Part shown: positions 16,775 through 26,787 of the stretch, piece by piece | Layout: each line of letters opens with the position of its first letter | How positions within the stretch are numbered: the first letter of the stretch is position 1 | DNA from: Magnetospirillum sp. 64-120 | GTDB lineage: Bacteria > Pseudomonadota > Alphaproteobacteria > Rhodospirillales > Magnetospirillaceae | Assembly: GCA_001898825.1 (NCBI GenBank) | Contig: MKVK01000043.1 | Coordinates: forward strand, 236,565-300,564 | Length of the DNA: 64,000 nucleotides | Reading direction: 5' to 3' | Notes under the pieces: model-generated | Databases searched by the model: none | Seen by the model: the letters and a program-made list of their open reading frames with translations, nothing else | Told to the model about the DNA's origin: nothing | Position numbers and translations under genes: made by a program

Positions 16775-18769
16775 TTATCGAGCGGGAACGGCTTCGTTCA
16801 GGAAGCTGGTGACGGCTCGGCTGAGGTCTTGCGACGATCGCGACAATTGATCCGACAACGAGAACAAAGACCCCGCCGAAGCCCCGGCCTGCTCGGCGCT
16901 TCGGGACAGTTCCTCCATGCGCTGCGAGGCCGAGGTCGCACCGATGGCGGCTTCTTGGATGGTGGTGGCGATGTCGCGGGTGGCGAGGTCCTGGTCCAGC
17001 ATGGAGCGGGCGACCGAGCGCGAGATGGAATCCAGCTCGCCGACCGTCCGGACGAAACTGTTGATCTGCTGTACGCTGAGATCGGTTTCTTCCTGGATGG
17101 CCCGCACCTGATTGGCGATTTCCTCGGTGGCGCGGGTCGTCTGGTTGGCCAGGGCCTTGACCTCGCCGGCGACCACGGCGAAGCCCTTGCCGGCCTCGCC
17201 GGCCCGTGCCGCCTCGATGGTGGCGTTCAGCGCCAACAGGTTGGTCTGGCTGGCGATGTCGTTGATCAACTGGACCACGTCGCCGATGCGGGTGGCGGCC
17301 TGCGACAAGGTTTCGATGCGGTTGGCGGTGGTTTCCGCGTCTTGGCGGGCCCGGTCGGTGGCGTTCACCGACAATTCCACCTGACGCGACACCTCGTTGA
17401 TGGAACTGGCCAGTTCAGAAGCGGCGCGGGCGACGGTTTCGACGCTGGCGCTGGCGGTGCGGGCGGATTGTTCGGCCTCGGCGGCCATGCTTTGCGTTGA
17501 ACGGGTGATCTCGGCCAACGTGCCCGCTCCGCCCAGGACGGACGAGGCGATTCCCCCCAGGGTGTCGACCACGCCGCTGACCGTCCCCTCGAAGCGCTCG
17601 CCCACACTGCGCAGTTCCTGGCGGCGCAATTCGGCGTTGCGTGTTTCCGTCTGCTCGCGTTCCTGGGTGCTTTGGGCCAGGGCTTGAGCGTTTTCGCGGA
17701 ACACCGTCAGCGCCTTGGCCATGGATGCCATTTCGTGGCGACCTTGGGTAAAGGGGATGTCGGCGTCCAAATCGCCTTCGGCCAAGCTGAGCATCCGGCC
17801 CGACAGCTGACCGATCTGGCGGTTCAGAGTGCGGGACAAGGTCATGGCCATGGCAACCACCAAGGCCAGGGTCAGGGCCGACACGCCGGTCATGGCCAGG
17901 GCGCCCAGGCGGCGGGCTTGCTGGAATTCCCGCTCGGCGCGCATCTGGCCTTCGGTGGTGGCGGCAACGATGCGGTCCAGGGCCTGCTTGGCGGGGGCGT
18001 AACGCAGTTTGAACTCCCCAGAGCGCTTGGCAAGGTCCAAGGAAAGCGCCGTGGCTTGCTGCAAGGTTTGGGTGAACGGGGTCGCGACGGCCCCCAGGCG
18101 GTGCCGTTCCTCTTCGTTCAAATGCGGCGAATCGACGATGCTGCGATTGAGCATCCCGGTCGCTTCGATCAGCGCCTCGGCAGCGGCTTTGTTCGGATCA
18201 AGGCGGAACTCGGCGTCAAGGCGCAGGATTTCCAGGCTTGCCTTTTCAACCGCCTCGTCCTCGGACTGAGGACGGGTCTGATTCAGGGTGGATATGGTTG
18301 CGGCCACGGCCTGCGCGCCGTCCACCGCCTGACGACGCAATCCCTGTTGGTCGGTCAGGCCCAGTTTGCGCCAGTCCTGGACGAACGCATCCCAATGGCG
18401 GGCATAGGCCGAAATGGCGGTGGCGACCTGTTCGACGTCAGCCAACTGGTCGGCTTCGTCGGCATTGGCTTTGCTGCGTTCCAAAAGTTGCGAGATTTCG
18501 GCCTGGTTGGCGGCCATCTCGGCCACATATTTCTCGTCCGGCTGGATCAGGAATTCCTTTTCGTAATAGCGCGCCTGGAGCAGCAGGAAATCCAAGCGGA
18601 CCGCGTGGCGAAGACTGTCCATCTCGGCCAGTTGTTCCTCGAAGGCGCTGTTTTGGATGGCCCGCACTTCCAGCCACAAGCCGATTACCAGGGCAAAGCC
18701 CAGGACAACCGTGGCCGTCAACGTGTTCAGACGTCCAGCGATGCTCATATCTCGGGTGAAATTCAACAT
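16775..18769 (-). CDS. Methyl-accepting chemotaxis protein
   Basis: Membrane chemoreceptor of 664 residues. The first membrane helix is at about 16-36. A long helical periplasmic domain (about 40-280) has the look of a four-helix-bundle or HBM-type sensor and no obvious Cache fold. The second membrane helix is at about 286-310, then HAMP (about 312-365) and a signalling hairpin whose tip contains [32 protein letters not shown]-type sequence. The conserved tip makes it functional for CheA/CheW coupling. Ligand unknown. It is monocistronic, with 127 bases to the hupT stop. Confidence 0.93.
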   Translation of the reverse strand: MLNFTRDMSIAGRLNTLTATVVLGFALVIGLWLEVRAIQNSAFEEQLAEMDSLRHAVRLDFLLLQARYYEKEFLIQPDEKYVAEMAANQAEISQLLERSKANADEADQLADVEQVATAISAYARHWDAFVQDWRKLGLTDQQGLRRQAVDGAQAVAATISTLNQTRPQSEDEAVEKASLEILRLDAEFRLDPNKAAAEALIEATGMLNRSIVDSPHLNEEERHRLGAVATPFTQTLQQATALSLDLAKRSGEFKLRYAPAKQALDRIVAATTEGQMRAEREFQQARRLGALAMTGVSALTLALVVAMAMTLSRTLNRQIGQLSGRMLSLAEGDLDADIPFTQGRHEMASMAKALTVFRENAQALAQSTQEREQTETRNAELRRQELRSVGERFEGTVSGVVDTLGGIASSVLGGAGTLAEITRSTQSMAAEAEQSARTASASVETVARAASELASSINEVSRQVELSVNATDRARQDAETTANRIETLSQAATRIGDVVQLINDIASQTNLLALNATIEAARAGEAGKGFAVVAGEVKALANQTTRATEEIANQVRAIQEETDLSVQQINSFVRTVGELDSISRSVARSMLDQDLATRDIATTIQEAAIGATSASQRMEELSRSAEQAGASAGSLFSLSDQLSRSSQDLSRAVTSFLNEAVPAR

Positions 18770-18896
18770 GGCGTCCCCACCTTTGCCATTTTACCGAACT
18801 GGGATGTGTCGCTTTTCAGCGATGTGCACAGTGCGGGGGTGGGGCTGAACTCAAGCTGAATCGGGCATTCATCCGCGGTTCAGGAAAGTAGTGCGT

Positions 18897-20201
18897 TTAG
18901 GCGGCGGGAAGGGTCAGCCGCAGGCAGGCGCCGCCTTCGGGGCGGTTAAGGGCGATCAGTTCACCGCCATGGTCGCGAACGATGCCATAGCTGATCCACA
19001 AGCCCAGGCCGGTGCCCTGGCCCACCGGCTTGGTGGTGAAGAACGGCTCGAACACCTTGCCCAGGTTTTCCGGGGCGATGCCCGGGCCCTGGTCGCAGAC
19101 GTCCAGGGTCACCCGGTTGCCTTCGACGCGGCCCCGCAGCGACACCGCCCGGGCGTCGCCGTCGACGGCGTCCAGCGCGTTTTCCACCAGATTGACCACC
19201 ACCTGGTGCAATTGTCCGGTCTGGCCGGCGGCCAGCAGGGTGGCGGGCAGGTCCATGTGCGGCAGGCCGGGCAGGTTGCGGCCCTTGATCACCCAATGGA
19301 CGGCGTTTTCGGCGATGTCGGCCAGGTTCACCGCCTCGGCGGCGGCGCCTTGGCTGAAGGACAGGCGTTTTAAGGACTTGACGATGTCGGCGACACGCTG
19401 GGCGCCTTCCTGGGTGCCGGCGATCAGCGCCGGCAGGTCGCCCATCAGCGCGTCGATGCGCAAGCTCCGGCGCAGGACGTCGCGTTCGGTTTCGCTGACG
19501 CCCTGGTGGATGGCCCCCAGATAGGCTTCCAGGCGTTCACGGTACTTGGTCAGCACATGGATGTTGCCGACGATGAAGCTGATGGGGTTGTTCAGTTCGT
19601 GGGCGACGCCGGCGATCAGGCGGCCCAGCGACGCCATCTTTTCCTGCTGCACCAACTGCGCCTGGGCTTGCTTCAGGGCTTCGTAGGCGCGGCGCAACTC
19701 GCCCACCGGGCGGCCGGTCAGCACGGTGCCGGCGGGCAGGCCGCGATGGTCCAAAAGCGTGGCGCAGGTCAGCGCCACCGGGTCGGTGGCGCCCTGGCCA
19801 CCGTGCACGAAGCGGACTTCGCGGTCGCCGCCATGGCCGGCTTCCAGCCAATGGCTGAGCTGCTGGACGTCGTCGGCCAGCATGTGGTCCAAGGGCATGC
19901 CGATCAGGTCGGTCTCGGCCATGTCGGTCAGGTGCAGGAAGGCCAGGTTGACCTGCTGGATGCGGCCCTTGGAATCGCAGACCACCAGGATGTCGGACAC
20001 CGAGGACAGCACCGAGGTGATGAAGCGCTGGGCTTCTTCCAGGGCGGTGTTCTTTTCCTCGAGCTCGATTTCATACTGGATCAGGTCGGAATAGACCTCT
20101 TCCATCTTGCGGATGACTTCGATCCACGCGGTTTCCTGGGCGTGGGCGATGTCGCCCTCGCTAAGGTTGGTCTCGGGAATGGAGGGCGGCTGGCGGGCCA
20201 T
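18897..20201 (-). CDS. hupT: Hydrogenase-regulating sensor histidine kinase HupT
   Basis: Cytoplasmic PAS-containing histidine kinase, 434 residues, with no membrane helix. A coiled coil (about 25-60) leads into a PAS domain (about 60-165), then the H-box GVAHELNNPISF with His201, N-box LVENALDA, and G-boxes DQGPGIAPEN and GTGLGLWIS. In Rhodobacter capsulatus HupT receives the H2 signal from HupUV and phosphorylates HupR. Here hupR lies immediately upstream with an ATGA overlap and hupUV is about 23 kb away. I start at ATG 20201 ([10 protein letters not shown]) because of that overlap; longer versions run antisense into hupR. Named from domain order plus the hydrogenase setting, so a different NtrB-like role is possible but less likely. 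Confidence 0.83.
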   Translation of the reverse strand: MARQPPSIPETNLSEGDIAHAQETAWIEVIRKMEEVYSDLIQYEIELEEKNTALEEAQRFITSVLSSVSDILVVCDSKGRIQQVNLAFLHLTDMAETDLIGMPLDHMLADDVQQLSHWLEAGHGGDREVRFVHGGQGATDPVALTCATLLDHRGLPAGTVLTGRPVGELRRAYEALKQAQAQLVQQEKMASLGRLIAGVAHELNNPISFIVGNIHVLTKYRERLEAYLGAIHQGVSETERDVLRRSLRIDALMGDLPALIAGTQEGAQRVADIVKSLKRLSFSQGAAAEAVNLADIAENAVHWVIKGRNLPGLPHMDLPATLLAAGQTGQLHQVVVNLVENALDAVDGDARAVSLRGRVEGNRVTLDVCDQGPGIAPENLGKVFEPFFTTKPVGQGTGLGLWISYGIVRDHGGELIALNRPEGGACLRLTLPAA

Positions 20202-21625
20202 CAGTCGGGACGCTCCAGACCGTGGCGGGTCAGCTTGGCGCGCAGGCCGACGCGGGACAGGCCCAGTTCCTCGGCCACGTGGCTGATGTTCCAGCGGTGG
20301 CGTTGCAGACATTCCGACAGGATGCGGGCTTCCAGGGCGTCCACCTGGTCGCGCAGGCTGCCGCCGGTGATGGCATGGGGCTGCGGCGCGCGATGGCGCA
20401 GGCGCGGGCTCATCAGTTCCGGGCCGATCACCGGGCCTTCGGCCAGGGCGACCATGCGCTGCATCTCGTTCATCAGTTCGCGCACGTTGCCCGGCCAGTC
20501 ATAGCTGGTCAACCGGTTCAGGGCGGCCGGCGCGAAGCCGTCCACCACCTTGCCGAAAGCCCGCGCCGTGTCGGCCAAAAGACGGTTGGCCAGCACGGTG
20601 ATGTCGCTGGGGCGTTCGCGCAGGGGCGGGATGTGGATGGGAAAGGCCGCCAGTCGGTAATAAAGATCGCGGCGGAAATGCTTGTCCTGGACTTCTTGTT
20701 CCAGGTTGCGGTTGGTGGCGGCGATGACGCGCACGTCCACCTTGCGGGTCAGCCGTGCCCCCAGCGGCCGGATCTCGCCTTCCTGCAGCACGCGCAGCAG
20801 CTTGACCTGGAAGGCGGGCGAGGTCTCGCCGATTTCGTCCAGGAAGATGGTGCCGCCATCGGCCTGCTCGAACAGACCGATGCGGTCTTCGTAGGCGCCG
20901 GTGAAGGCGCCCTTCTTGTGGCCGAACAATTCCGATTCCAGCAATTGGTCGGGCAGCGCCCCGCAGTTTTCCACCACGAAGGGCTTGTCGCCGCGCGGCG
21001 AATTGTAATGGATGGCGCGGGCCAGCAATTCCTTGCCGGTGCCCGATTCGCCGGTCAGCAGCACCGAGATGTCATAGGCCGCCACCCGGCCGGCCAGGTC
21101 GATGACCTCGGTCAGCGGCGAATCGGGGGCGTGGGCGATGCGGTCGAAATGATGGGCCCGCTTCAGCTTGGCGGTTTTCTTCGCCACCTGGTTTTCCAGC
21201 ACCGCCGGGGCCACCTTCAGGTCCATGGTCGCCTGGGCCGAGGCATTCTGCAACTGGCGCAGCCGCAGTCCCTCGCGGATGGTGGCGATCAGTTCGTCGG
21301 GTTCCCAGGGTTTGGTGATGTATTGGAAGATGCCGGCTTCGTTGATGCCGGCGATGATGTCTTCCGACGCGGTGTAGCCCGAGATGATCATGCGCACCGG
21401 ATCGGGCCAGCGTTCGCGCACGGTGCGCAGGAAGTCGACGCCTTGCATGCCGGGCATCCGCTGGTCGCACAGGATGGCGTGGACCATTTCCTGGTCCAGC
21501 AGGGTCTCGGCTTCTTGGGCCGAGGACGCGGTCAGCACCTGGAATTCGTCCCCCAGCACGCGACGCAGGGCTTCTTGTGATTGGCGTTCGTCATCGACGA
21601 CCAGAATGATCGGAAGCTTGGTCAC
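20198..21625 (-). CDS. hupR: Hydrogenase response regulator HupR/HoxA (NtrC family)
   Basis: NtrC-type activator of hydrogenase genes, about 474 residues. The receiver domain (1-125) has DD11-12, phospho-acceptor Asp54 ([10 protein letters not shown]) and the K105 region. The AAA+ domain (about 165-400) has Walker A GESGTGKE (192-199) and GAFTGA (239-244), the sigma-54 contact loop. A Fis-type helix-turn-helix closes the protein ([10 protein letters not shown]). I start at GTG 21625; this puts the acceptor at 54, as reported for R. capsulatus HupR. A longer frame begins at 21700 with a poor ribosome site. The 3' end overlaps hupT by four bases. The consensus sigma-54 promoter before hybO is its expected target. 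Confidence 0.85.
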
Positions 21626-21795
21626 GGATGCGCCTTGGCGTTTGGGAACCGGCTGGCATTGTGAAAGGGAAAAGCTTACGGAATCAAGGGGTGTTCCCAT
21701 CCGAACAGAGGATGTTCATCGACCGTTCAAGCTTGGCCATAAAACCCGTCACAAAACTTTGGTATGGTAAAGTGGGTTTTGGTTAAGGTGTCCAT

Positions 21796-22191
21796 ATGGC
21801 GACATGGCGGCATTTCTCTTCCAAAGACGATCATGGTTCCGGTTTCGAACGGCGGCGACACGTCCGTTACGCCGGTGACGGTCTGATGGTGATGATCGAC
21901 GGCCGCCTGTATCCGGCCGCCGACATCTCGCTGGGCGGCATGCGGGTCGCCGGTTCGGCGGTTCATCAATGCGGCACGGTGCTGGCCGTCAGGGTGATCC
22001 CGGTCATCGAAGAGGCCATGATGCTGGGGCAAGGGGCCCGCGCCGAAGCCCAGGTGGTGGGGCAAGGACGCGACGGTCTGCGCATGGTGTTCCTGCGCCT
22101 GCGTCCCTCCATGGCCCGGCTGGTCAAGGGGCATGCGCGACGGCAATGGACGAACAGCCCGTTTTCCCAGGGGACTACGCCGGCAGGGTAA
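21796..22191 (+). CDS. PilZ-domain protein
   Basis: Single-domain c-di-GMP-binding protein, 131 residues. The two ligand motifs are visible near the N-terminus: RRHVR (RxxxR) and DISLGGMRV (DxSxxG), about 22 residues apart, then a beta-barrel. Such proteins act on flagella, polysaccharide synthesis or kinases. Its 3' end overlaps the convergent sensor-kinase gene by 17 bases. AAGG stands nine bases before the ATG. In the 170-base gap to hupR an AAAACCC/GGGTTTT dyad around the leader could be a weak structure. Confidence 0.87.
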   Translation: MATWRHFSSKDDHGSGFERRRHVRYAGDGLMVMIDGRLYPAADISLGGMRVAGSAVHQCGTVLAVRVIPVIEEAMMLGQGARAEAQVVGQGRDGLRMVFLRLRPSMARLVKGHARRQWTNSPFSQGTTPAG

Positions 22192-24061
22192 AGTGCACTG
22201 CCGTGCCGCCCGTCGCCGGATTGGTCACCCAGATCGAGCCTCGATGACGTTCGACGATCCGCTTTGAAATCGCCAGTCCCAAGCCGCTGCCCGGATAGCG
22301 ATCGGGGCCGTGCAGGCGCCGGAACAGGTCGAACACCGAATCGTGGAATTGCGGATCGATGCCGATGCCGTTGTCGGCGACCACCACTTCCCAGGTCTGG
22401 TCGGCCCGCAAGGTGGCGCCCAAAGTCACTTCGGCCTTTTGTCCGGCGGGCTGGAACTTCAAGGCGTTGCCGATCAGATTGGCCAGCAACTGGCGCATCT
22501 GGACGGGATTGGCGTTGACCACCGGCAGGTTTTGGACGGTGACCGTGGCCCGGTGCTCGGCGATGGCGGCCTGCAATTCCTGGATGATCCAATGGGCCGT
22601 CTGGTTCAGGTCGACCTTGACGAAGGCGGTGGGCGAGCTGTCCACCTGCGACAGGTCCAGCAATCCCTTGACCTGTTCACGCATGCGGATGGCGCCGGTG
22701 CTGAGGAAATTCAGGTATTCGCGTCCCTGTGGCGACAGGTTTTCGCCGTCGCTGCGTTCCAGCAATTGGGCGAAGCTGCAGATGGTGCGGCAGGGCTCTT
22801 GCAGGTCATGGGCGGCCACGTGGGCGAAGCGGTCCAACTCGCGGTTTGACCGTTCCATTTCGGCCAGGGACCGGCGCAGCAACTCTTCTTGCTGCTTTAG
22901 CGGCGTGATGTCGCGCGCCACCATGATGATGCAGGCCTTGCCGTCCAGTTCGAACAATTCCGCCGAGACCAGTCCGTCGAACAGCTCGCCGTTCTTGCGG
23001 CGTCCCTTGGACTGGTAATTGTTCAGCCGTCCGTCGCGCATCAGGGCGCTGACCAGATTGCTGCGTTCTTCCGGGGTCGCCCAGATGCCCAATTCGATCG
23101 AGGTGCGGCCAATGGTTTCCTGGCGGGTATGGCCCAGGATTTTCTCGAAACCGCCGTTCACGTCCAGGAAACGCCCGCTTTCGCATTCGCTGAGGGTGAC
23201 GATGTCGGGGCTGGATTCGAAGATGGTGGCGAACTTGATCTGTGACCGGCGCTTTTCCCAGGCATCTTGTTTCAGCTGTTCCAGGGCTTGGGCGATTTCG
23301 CCGATCTCGTCGCCGCGGTCGGTGAAGGGGACGGTGGTTGCGGGGTCGCCTTCGTTGACGTCCAGCATGGCGCTGCGCAGCCGTGCCAGGGGGGTGACGA
23401 TGGTCAGGGTCAAGGTGGCGGACAACACGATCCCCAGAACCAGCGCCGCCGCCACCGTGGCCAGCACCGTCCGGCGCAGTTCACCCCGCAGTTCTTCCAC
23501 CTGGCCGACATTCTCGCTGGCCTGGGCGTTGGCGGCGATCATGGAATCGGCCAGGGAATCGACGGCTCGGTCGAACAGCAGCCGGCCGGCGTCGTGGAAC
23601 CGGCGATGACCCTGCTCGTAATTGTCGCCGCGGATGTCGGCCACGTTGGCGTCGACGAAGTCGCGCAGTTCGTGCCATGTCTTGGTGATGGCGTGGATCG
23701 CCGGGTCGGTGGGCGACATCTTGGCGGCGACCAGGCTTAGGTTCTGTTCGACCACCCATTGATGACGGCGGATGTCTTGCAGCCACACTTCGTCGGATGG
23801 GTCGCGAAAGGCCAGGTGATGGGCCAGGATGGACTTGATCTCGAACAGGCGGTTGCGCATCTCGCCCAGGGACCGGCTGACCGAATAGGCGTGGGTATAT
23901 AACTCGGCGGTGCCCATGGCGGCACGGTCGACGAAAACGACACTGGCGATTCCCAAACCGGCCAGAACCAGCTGCAGGATGACGAATCCCAAAGCGATCC
24001 GGTACTTCAGGCGAATAAACCGCAAGAAAACGATCCCCAGACGACCCCCGTTTGTCAGCAT
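22175..24061 (-). CDS. Membrane sensor histidine kinase (4-helix sensor, HAMP, PAS, HisKA, HATPase)
   Basis: Two-component sensor of 628 residues. Membrane helices lie at about 22-45 and 200-222, enclosing a helical periplasmic domain like the four-helix-bundle chemoreceptor sensor. Then follow HAMP (about 223-275), PAS (about 280-395) and the HisKA H-box HVAAHDLQEPCRTI, a phytochrome-kinase-like form. The ATPase domain has NLIGNALKF, DNGIGIDPQ and GSGLGLAIS. No response regulator is adjacent. It lies 51 bases downstream of hypX and on the same strand, so read-through from the hydrogenase operon is possible. Ligand unknown. Confidence 0.88.
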   Translation of the reverse strand: MLTNGGRLGIVFLRFIRLKYRIALGFVILQLVLAGLGIASVVFVDRAAMGTAELYTHAYSVSRSLGEMRNRLFEIKSILAHHLAFRDPSDEVWLQDIRRHQWVVEQNLSLVAAKMSPTDPAIHAITKTWHELRDFVDANVADIRGDNYEQGHRRFHDAGRLLFDRAVDSLADSMIAANAQASENVGQVEELRGELRRTVLATVAAALVLGIVLSATLTLTIVTPLARLRSAMLDVNEGDPATTVPFTDRGDEIGEIAQALEQLKQDAWEKRRSQIKFATIFESSPDIVTLSECESGRFLDVNGGFEKILGHTRQETIGRTSIELGIWATPEERSNLVSALMRDGRLNNYQSKGRRKNGELFDGLVSAELFELDGKACIIMVARDITPLKQQEELLRRSLAEMERSNRELDRFAHVAAHDLQEPCRTICSFAQLLERSDGENLSPQGREYLNFLSTGAIRMREQVKGLLDLSQVDSSPTAFVKVDLNQTAHWIIQELQAAIAEHRATVTVQNLPVVNANPVQMRQLLANLIGNALKFQPAGQKAEVTLGATLRADQTWEVVVADNGIGIDPQFHDSVFDLFRRLHGPDRYPGSGLGLAISKRIVERHRGSIWVTNPATGGTAVHFTLPA

Positions 24062-24112
24062 AGGCGTTTGCGAGAGGCGACTCCAGCAACCCAGAGTATA
24101 AAAACTAATACG

Positions 24113-25738
24113 TCAGTATGGCGTTTTGCGCCGGTGTCGCGCCAGATAAAGTGGAGTCCGCGACTTGGCGACGCGGCGGATGAAGTTCCAGCGCGCCACG
24201 TGGTAGCTGGGGTCGAAGCCATAAAAGTTCAGCTTCATGCGGGCCAGTTCCTCGGCCCGGTAGGCGGAAAGCGGTTTTTCCGCTTCGTCGGCCAGGCGGG
24301 CCAGGTTCTTGGCGGTCAGTTTGGCCTCGACGTCGGGGGCGGTGGCCAGCTTTTCCGCTTCGGCCACCACCAGGGCGCGGAATTGGGGCACCGACGTGCC
24401 AAAGGCGCCGTCGATCAGCCCCAGTTCCAGCGCTTCCGCCGTTCCCATAGGCAGGCGCGCCTGCACCACGCGGGCGGCGTTGTCGGCGCCGCAGCGCTTG
24501 GGGAGCAGATAGGTCCAGTATTCCGATCCGTACAGGTTGCCCATGCCCTTGTAATGGGGGTTCAGGATCACCCCTTCACGGGCCAGCACCATGTCGGCGG
24601 CCAGAGCCATGAACACGCCGCCGGCCCCGGCGTTGCCGGCCATGGCGGCCACGGTCAGATGGCTGGAACAGGTGATGACGGCTTCGCACAGATCGTTCAT
24701 GGCGTTGATGTTGCGCCAGGATTCGTCGGCCGGGCTGGCGGCGGCCTCGATGGTGGAAAGATGGATGCCGTTGGACCAGAAGTCAGGCCCGCCCATCAGG
24801 CAGATGACCTTGGTGGGGCGTTTGGTGGCGGCGACAAAGGCGTCCTTCAGGCGGATGCATTGCTCGGTGCTCATGGCGCCGTTGTGGAAGGGGAAGTGCA
24901 GATAGCCCACCCCGTGCTTTTCGTCGTACCAGATGTCGTGATGGCCGGGGACGACCGGCAATGCGTCCGCGTCGGGCAGAACCTGATCCGCCGGCAGCTT
25001 CAACGAGCCCTTTTCGGCGGTGCGCATGCGGCCGATCCACACGGCGCCATCGGTGGTGGCCCGCGCCAGCCGGCCGTCCTGGCGGCCGATCCATTGGCCG
25101 GGCTGACCGTCCAGGCCGTCGGCGGCGTGACCGTCGAACAGGAAATAGTCGCCGTCACGCACGCCGGGGCTGCCATCCGACGCCCGCAACTTGCGCAAAA
25201 CTGTGGCGGTGTCGTCGGCTGTCCAGTCGATGGCGCGGACATCCTGGCCCATGGCCGGGCGCCAGACATGGTTTTCCACCCGGCGGGGGGCCGGGGTCTC
25301 CAGGGCTTCGAACACGGCCTGGACGGCGGCTTCGGTGACTTCGTTGCGGTACAGGCTGGATTTGGTGGCGCTGCGCATGGGAAAGGTTCGGCTGGCCCAG
25401 ATGGGGCCGCCATCCATTTCGGCTTCCGCCTGCAGAACCGTCACCCCCCAGCTTTCGGCGCCGGTCAGGATGGCCCAGTCCAAGGCGGCGGGACCACGGT
25501 CGCCTTCCGGGCCGGGATGCACCACCAGGGTCTTGGTGGTCTTCCACACCTGTTCGGGGATGGCGCGCTTCAAGAAGGGGGCGATGATCAGATCGGGTTT
25601 CGCCAGTTCCACCGCTTCGATGGTGACCGCGTCGTTGACGTCCAGTTCCAGGCTGACGTCATGACCGGCGCGGCCCAGTTCCACCCACAGGCGTTGCGTG
25701 AGGCTGTTGAAGGAATGCGCCAGCAGAAGGATTTTCAT
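24113..25738 (-). CDS. hypX: Hydrogenase maturation factor HypX (HoxX)
   Basis: Makes the CO ligand of the NiFe active site from formyl-tetrahydrofolate under oxic conditions, as shown for Ralstonia HypX. It has 541 residues. The N-terminal part (about 1-275) is a formyltransferase-like domain with HPGPEGDRGPAALDWAIL; the C-terminal part (about 280-541) is a crotonase fold with FHNGAMSTEQ and GNAGAGGVFMALAAD. I start at ATG 25738, which overlaps the hypE stop (TGATG) and follows GAGGATT; the in-frame TTG two codons before it is unlikely. It is the last gene of the hydrogenase operon. Confidence 0.93.
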   Translation of the reverse strand: MKILLLAHSFNSLTQRLWVELGRAGHDVSLELDVNDAVTIEAVELAKPDLIIAPFLKRAIPEQVWKTTKTLVVHPGPEGDRGPAALDWAILTGAESWGVTVLQAEAEMDGGPIWASRTFPMRSATKSSLYRNEVTEAAVQAVFEALETPAPRRVENHVWRPAMGQDVRAIDWTADDTATVLRKLRASDGSPGVRDGDYFLFDGHAADGLDGQPGQWIGRQDGRLARATTDGAVWIGRMRTAEKGSLKLPADQVLPDADALPVVPGHHDIWYDEKHGVGYLHFPFHNGAMSTEQCIRLKDAFVAATKRPTKVICLMGGPDFWSNGIHLSTIEAAASPADESWRNINAMNDLCEAVITCSSHLTVAAMAGNAGAGGVFMALAADMVLAREGVILNPHYKGMGNLYGSEYWTYLLPKRCGADNAARVVQARLPMGTAEALELGLIDGAFGTSVPQFRALVVAEAEKLATAPDVEAKLTAKNLARLADEAEKPLSAYRAEELARMKLNFYGFDPSYHVARWNFIRRVAKSRTPLYLARHRRKTPY

Positions 25739-26787
25739 CAGCAAATCCTCGGCAATTGCTCGCCGGCCAGCCAGTCGACCACCCGGGTGCCGCCGATGGC
25801 GGTTTTCATGCGGACGAAATGATGCGGGTCTTCGTCGCAGACACCGATCACCTTGGCGTCCACCCCCAGGGGATGGGCCTGCATGGCGGCCAGCACGGAT
25901 TGCGCGTCATCGGGGCCGCAGATACAGATCAGCTTGCCTTCGTTGGCGACGTAAAGCGGGTCCAGGCCCAGCAATTCGCAGGCGCCCATGACCTGGGGCT
26001 TGATGGGGACGTCGCGTTCGCGGATTTCCATGCCCACCCCCGATTGCGCGGCGATTTCGTTCAAGGTCGCCGCCAAGCCGCCGCGGGTCGGGTCGCGCAG
26101 CACCCGGATGCCGGGCGCAGCCTTGATCATGGCGGCGACCAGGGTGTGCAAAGCCGCCGAATCGGACAGGATCTCGGTTTCGAACCCCAAGCTTTCGCGC
26201 TGGCTCATCACCGCGACGCCATGGTCGCCCATGGTGCCCGACACCATGATGACGTCGCCGGGCCGCGCCTTGTCGCCGGAAATGTCGATGCCGGGCGGCA
26301 CCATGCCGATGCCGGCGGTGGTGATGAACAGCCCGTCGCCCTTGCCCTTTTCCACCACCTTGGTGTCGCCGGTCATCACCGGCACACCGGCGGCCTTGCT
26401 GGCGGCGGCCATGGATTTGACCACCCGTTCCAGATCGGAAAGCGGGAAGCCTTCTTCGATGATGAAACCGGCCGACAGGCCGATGGGCACGGCGCCGGCC
26501 ATGGCCACGTCGTTGACGGTGCCGTGCACCGCCAACGATCCGATGTCGCCGCCGGGGAAGAACATGGGCGAGATGACATAGCCGTCGGTGCTCATCACCA
26601 TGCGGCCGCCGGGGACGCTAAAGGCGCCCTGGTCGTTGCCCTGGGACAAGACCTCGTTGTCGAAGGCGGCGACGAACAATTCGTCCACCAACTGGGCCAT
26701 GGCGCGGCCGCCGCCGCCATGGGTCAGGTCGACGCGGCCGTTCTTGATGTCCAGCGGACGGGGATGGGTGCGGCGGGACAGGGTCAT
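25738..26787 (-). CDS. hypE: Hydrogenase maturation protein HypE
   Basis: Dehydrates the carbamoyl group on its own C-terminal cysteine to cyanide, supplying CN ligands for the Fe(CN)2CO centre. It has 349 residues of the PurM/AIR-synthase fold and ends PRIC, so the catalytic cysteine is the last residue. DLTHGGGGRAM near the N-terminus, STDGYV and RDPTRGGLAATLNEIA are family motifs. ATG 26787 overlaps the hypD stop (ATGA), and its stop overlaps the hypX start. Partners are HypF and the HypCD complex. Confidence 0.96.
   Translation of the reverse strand: MTLSRRTHPRPLDIKNGRVDLTHGGGGRAMAQLVDELFVAAFDNEVLSQGNDQGAFSVPGGRMVMSTDGYVISPMFFPGGDIGSLAVHGTVNDVAMAGAVPIGLSAGFIIEEGFPLSDLERVVKSMAAASKAAGVPVMTGDTKVVEKGKGDGLFITTAGIGMVPPGIDISGDKARPGDVIMVSGTMGDHGVAVMSQRESLGFETEILSDSAALHTLVAAMIKAAPGIRVLRDPTRGGLAATLNEIAAQSGVGMEIRERDVPIKPQVMGACELLGLDPLYVANEGKLICICGPDDAQSVLAAMQAHPLGVDAKVIGVCDEDPHHFVRMKTAIGGTRVVDWLAGEQLPRIC

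Noticed and set aside
24062-24112. AGTATAAAAACTAATACG as an operator or terminator after hypX
   Set aside because: The symmetry is weak and there is no stable stem or T-run in either direction.
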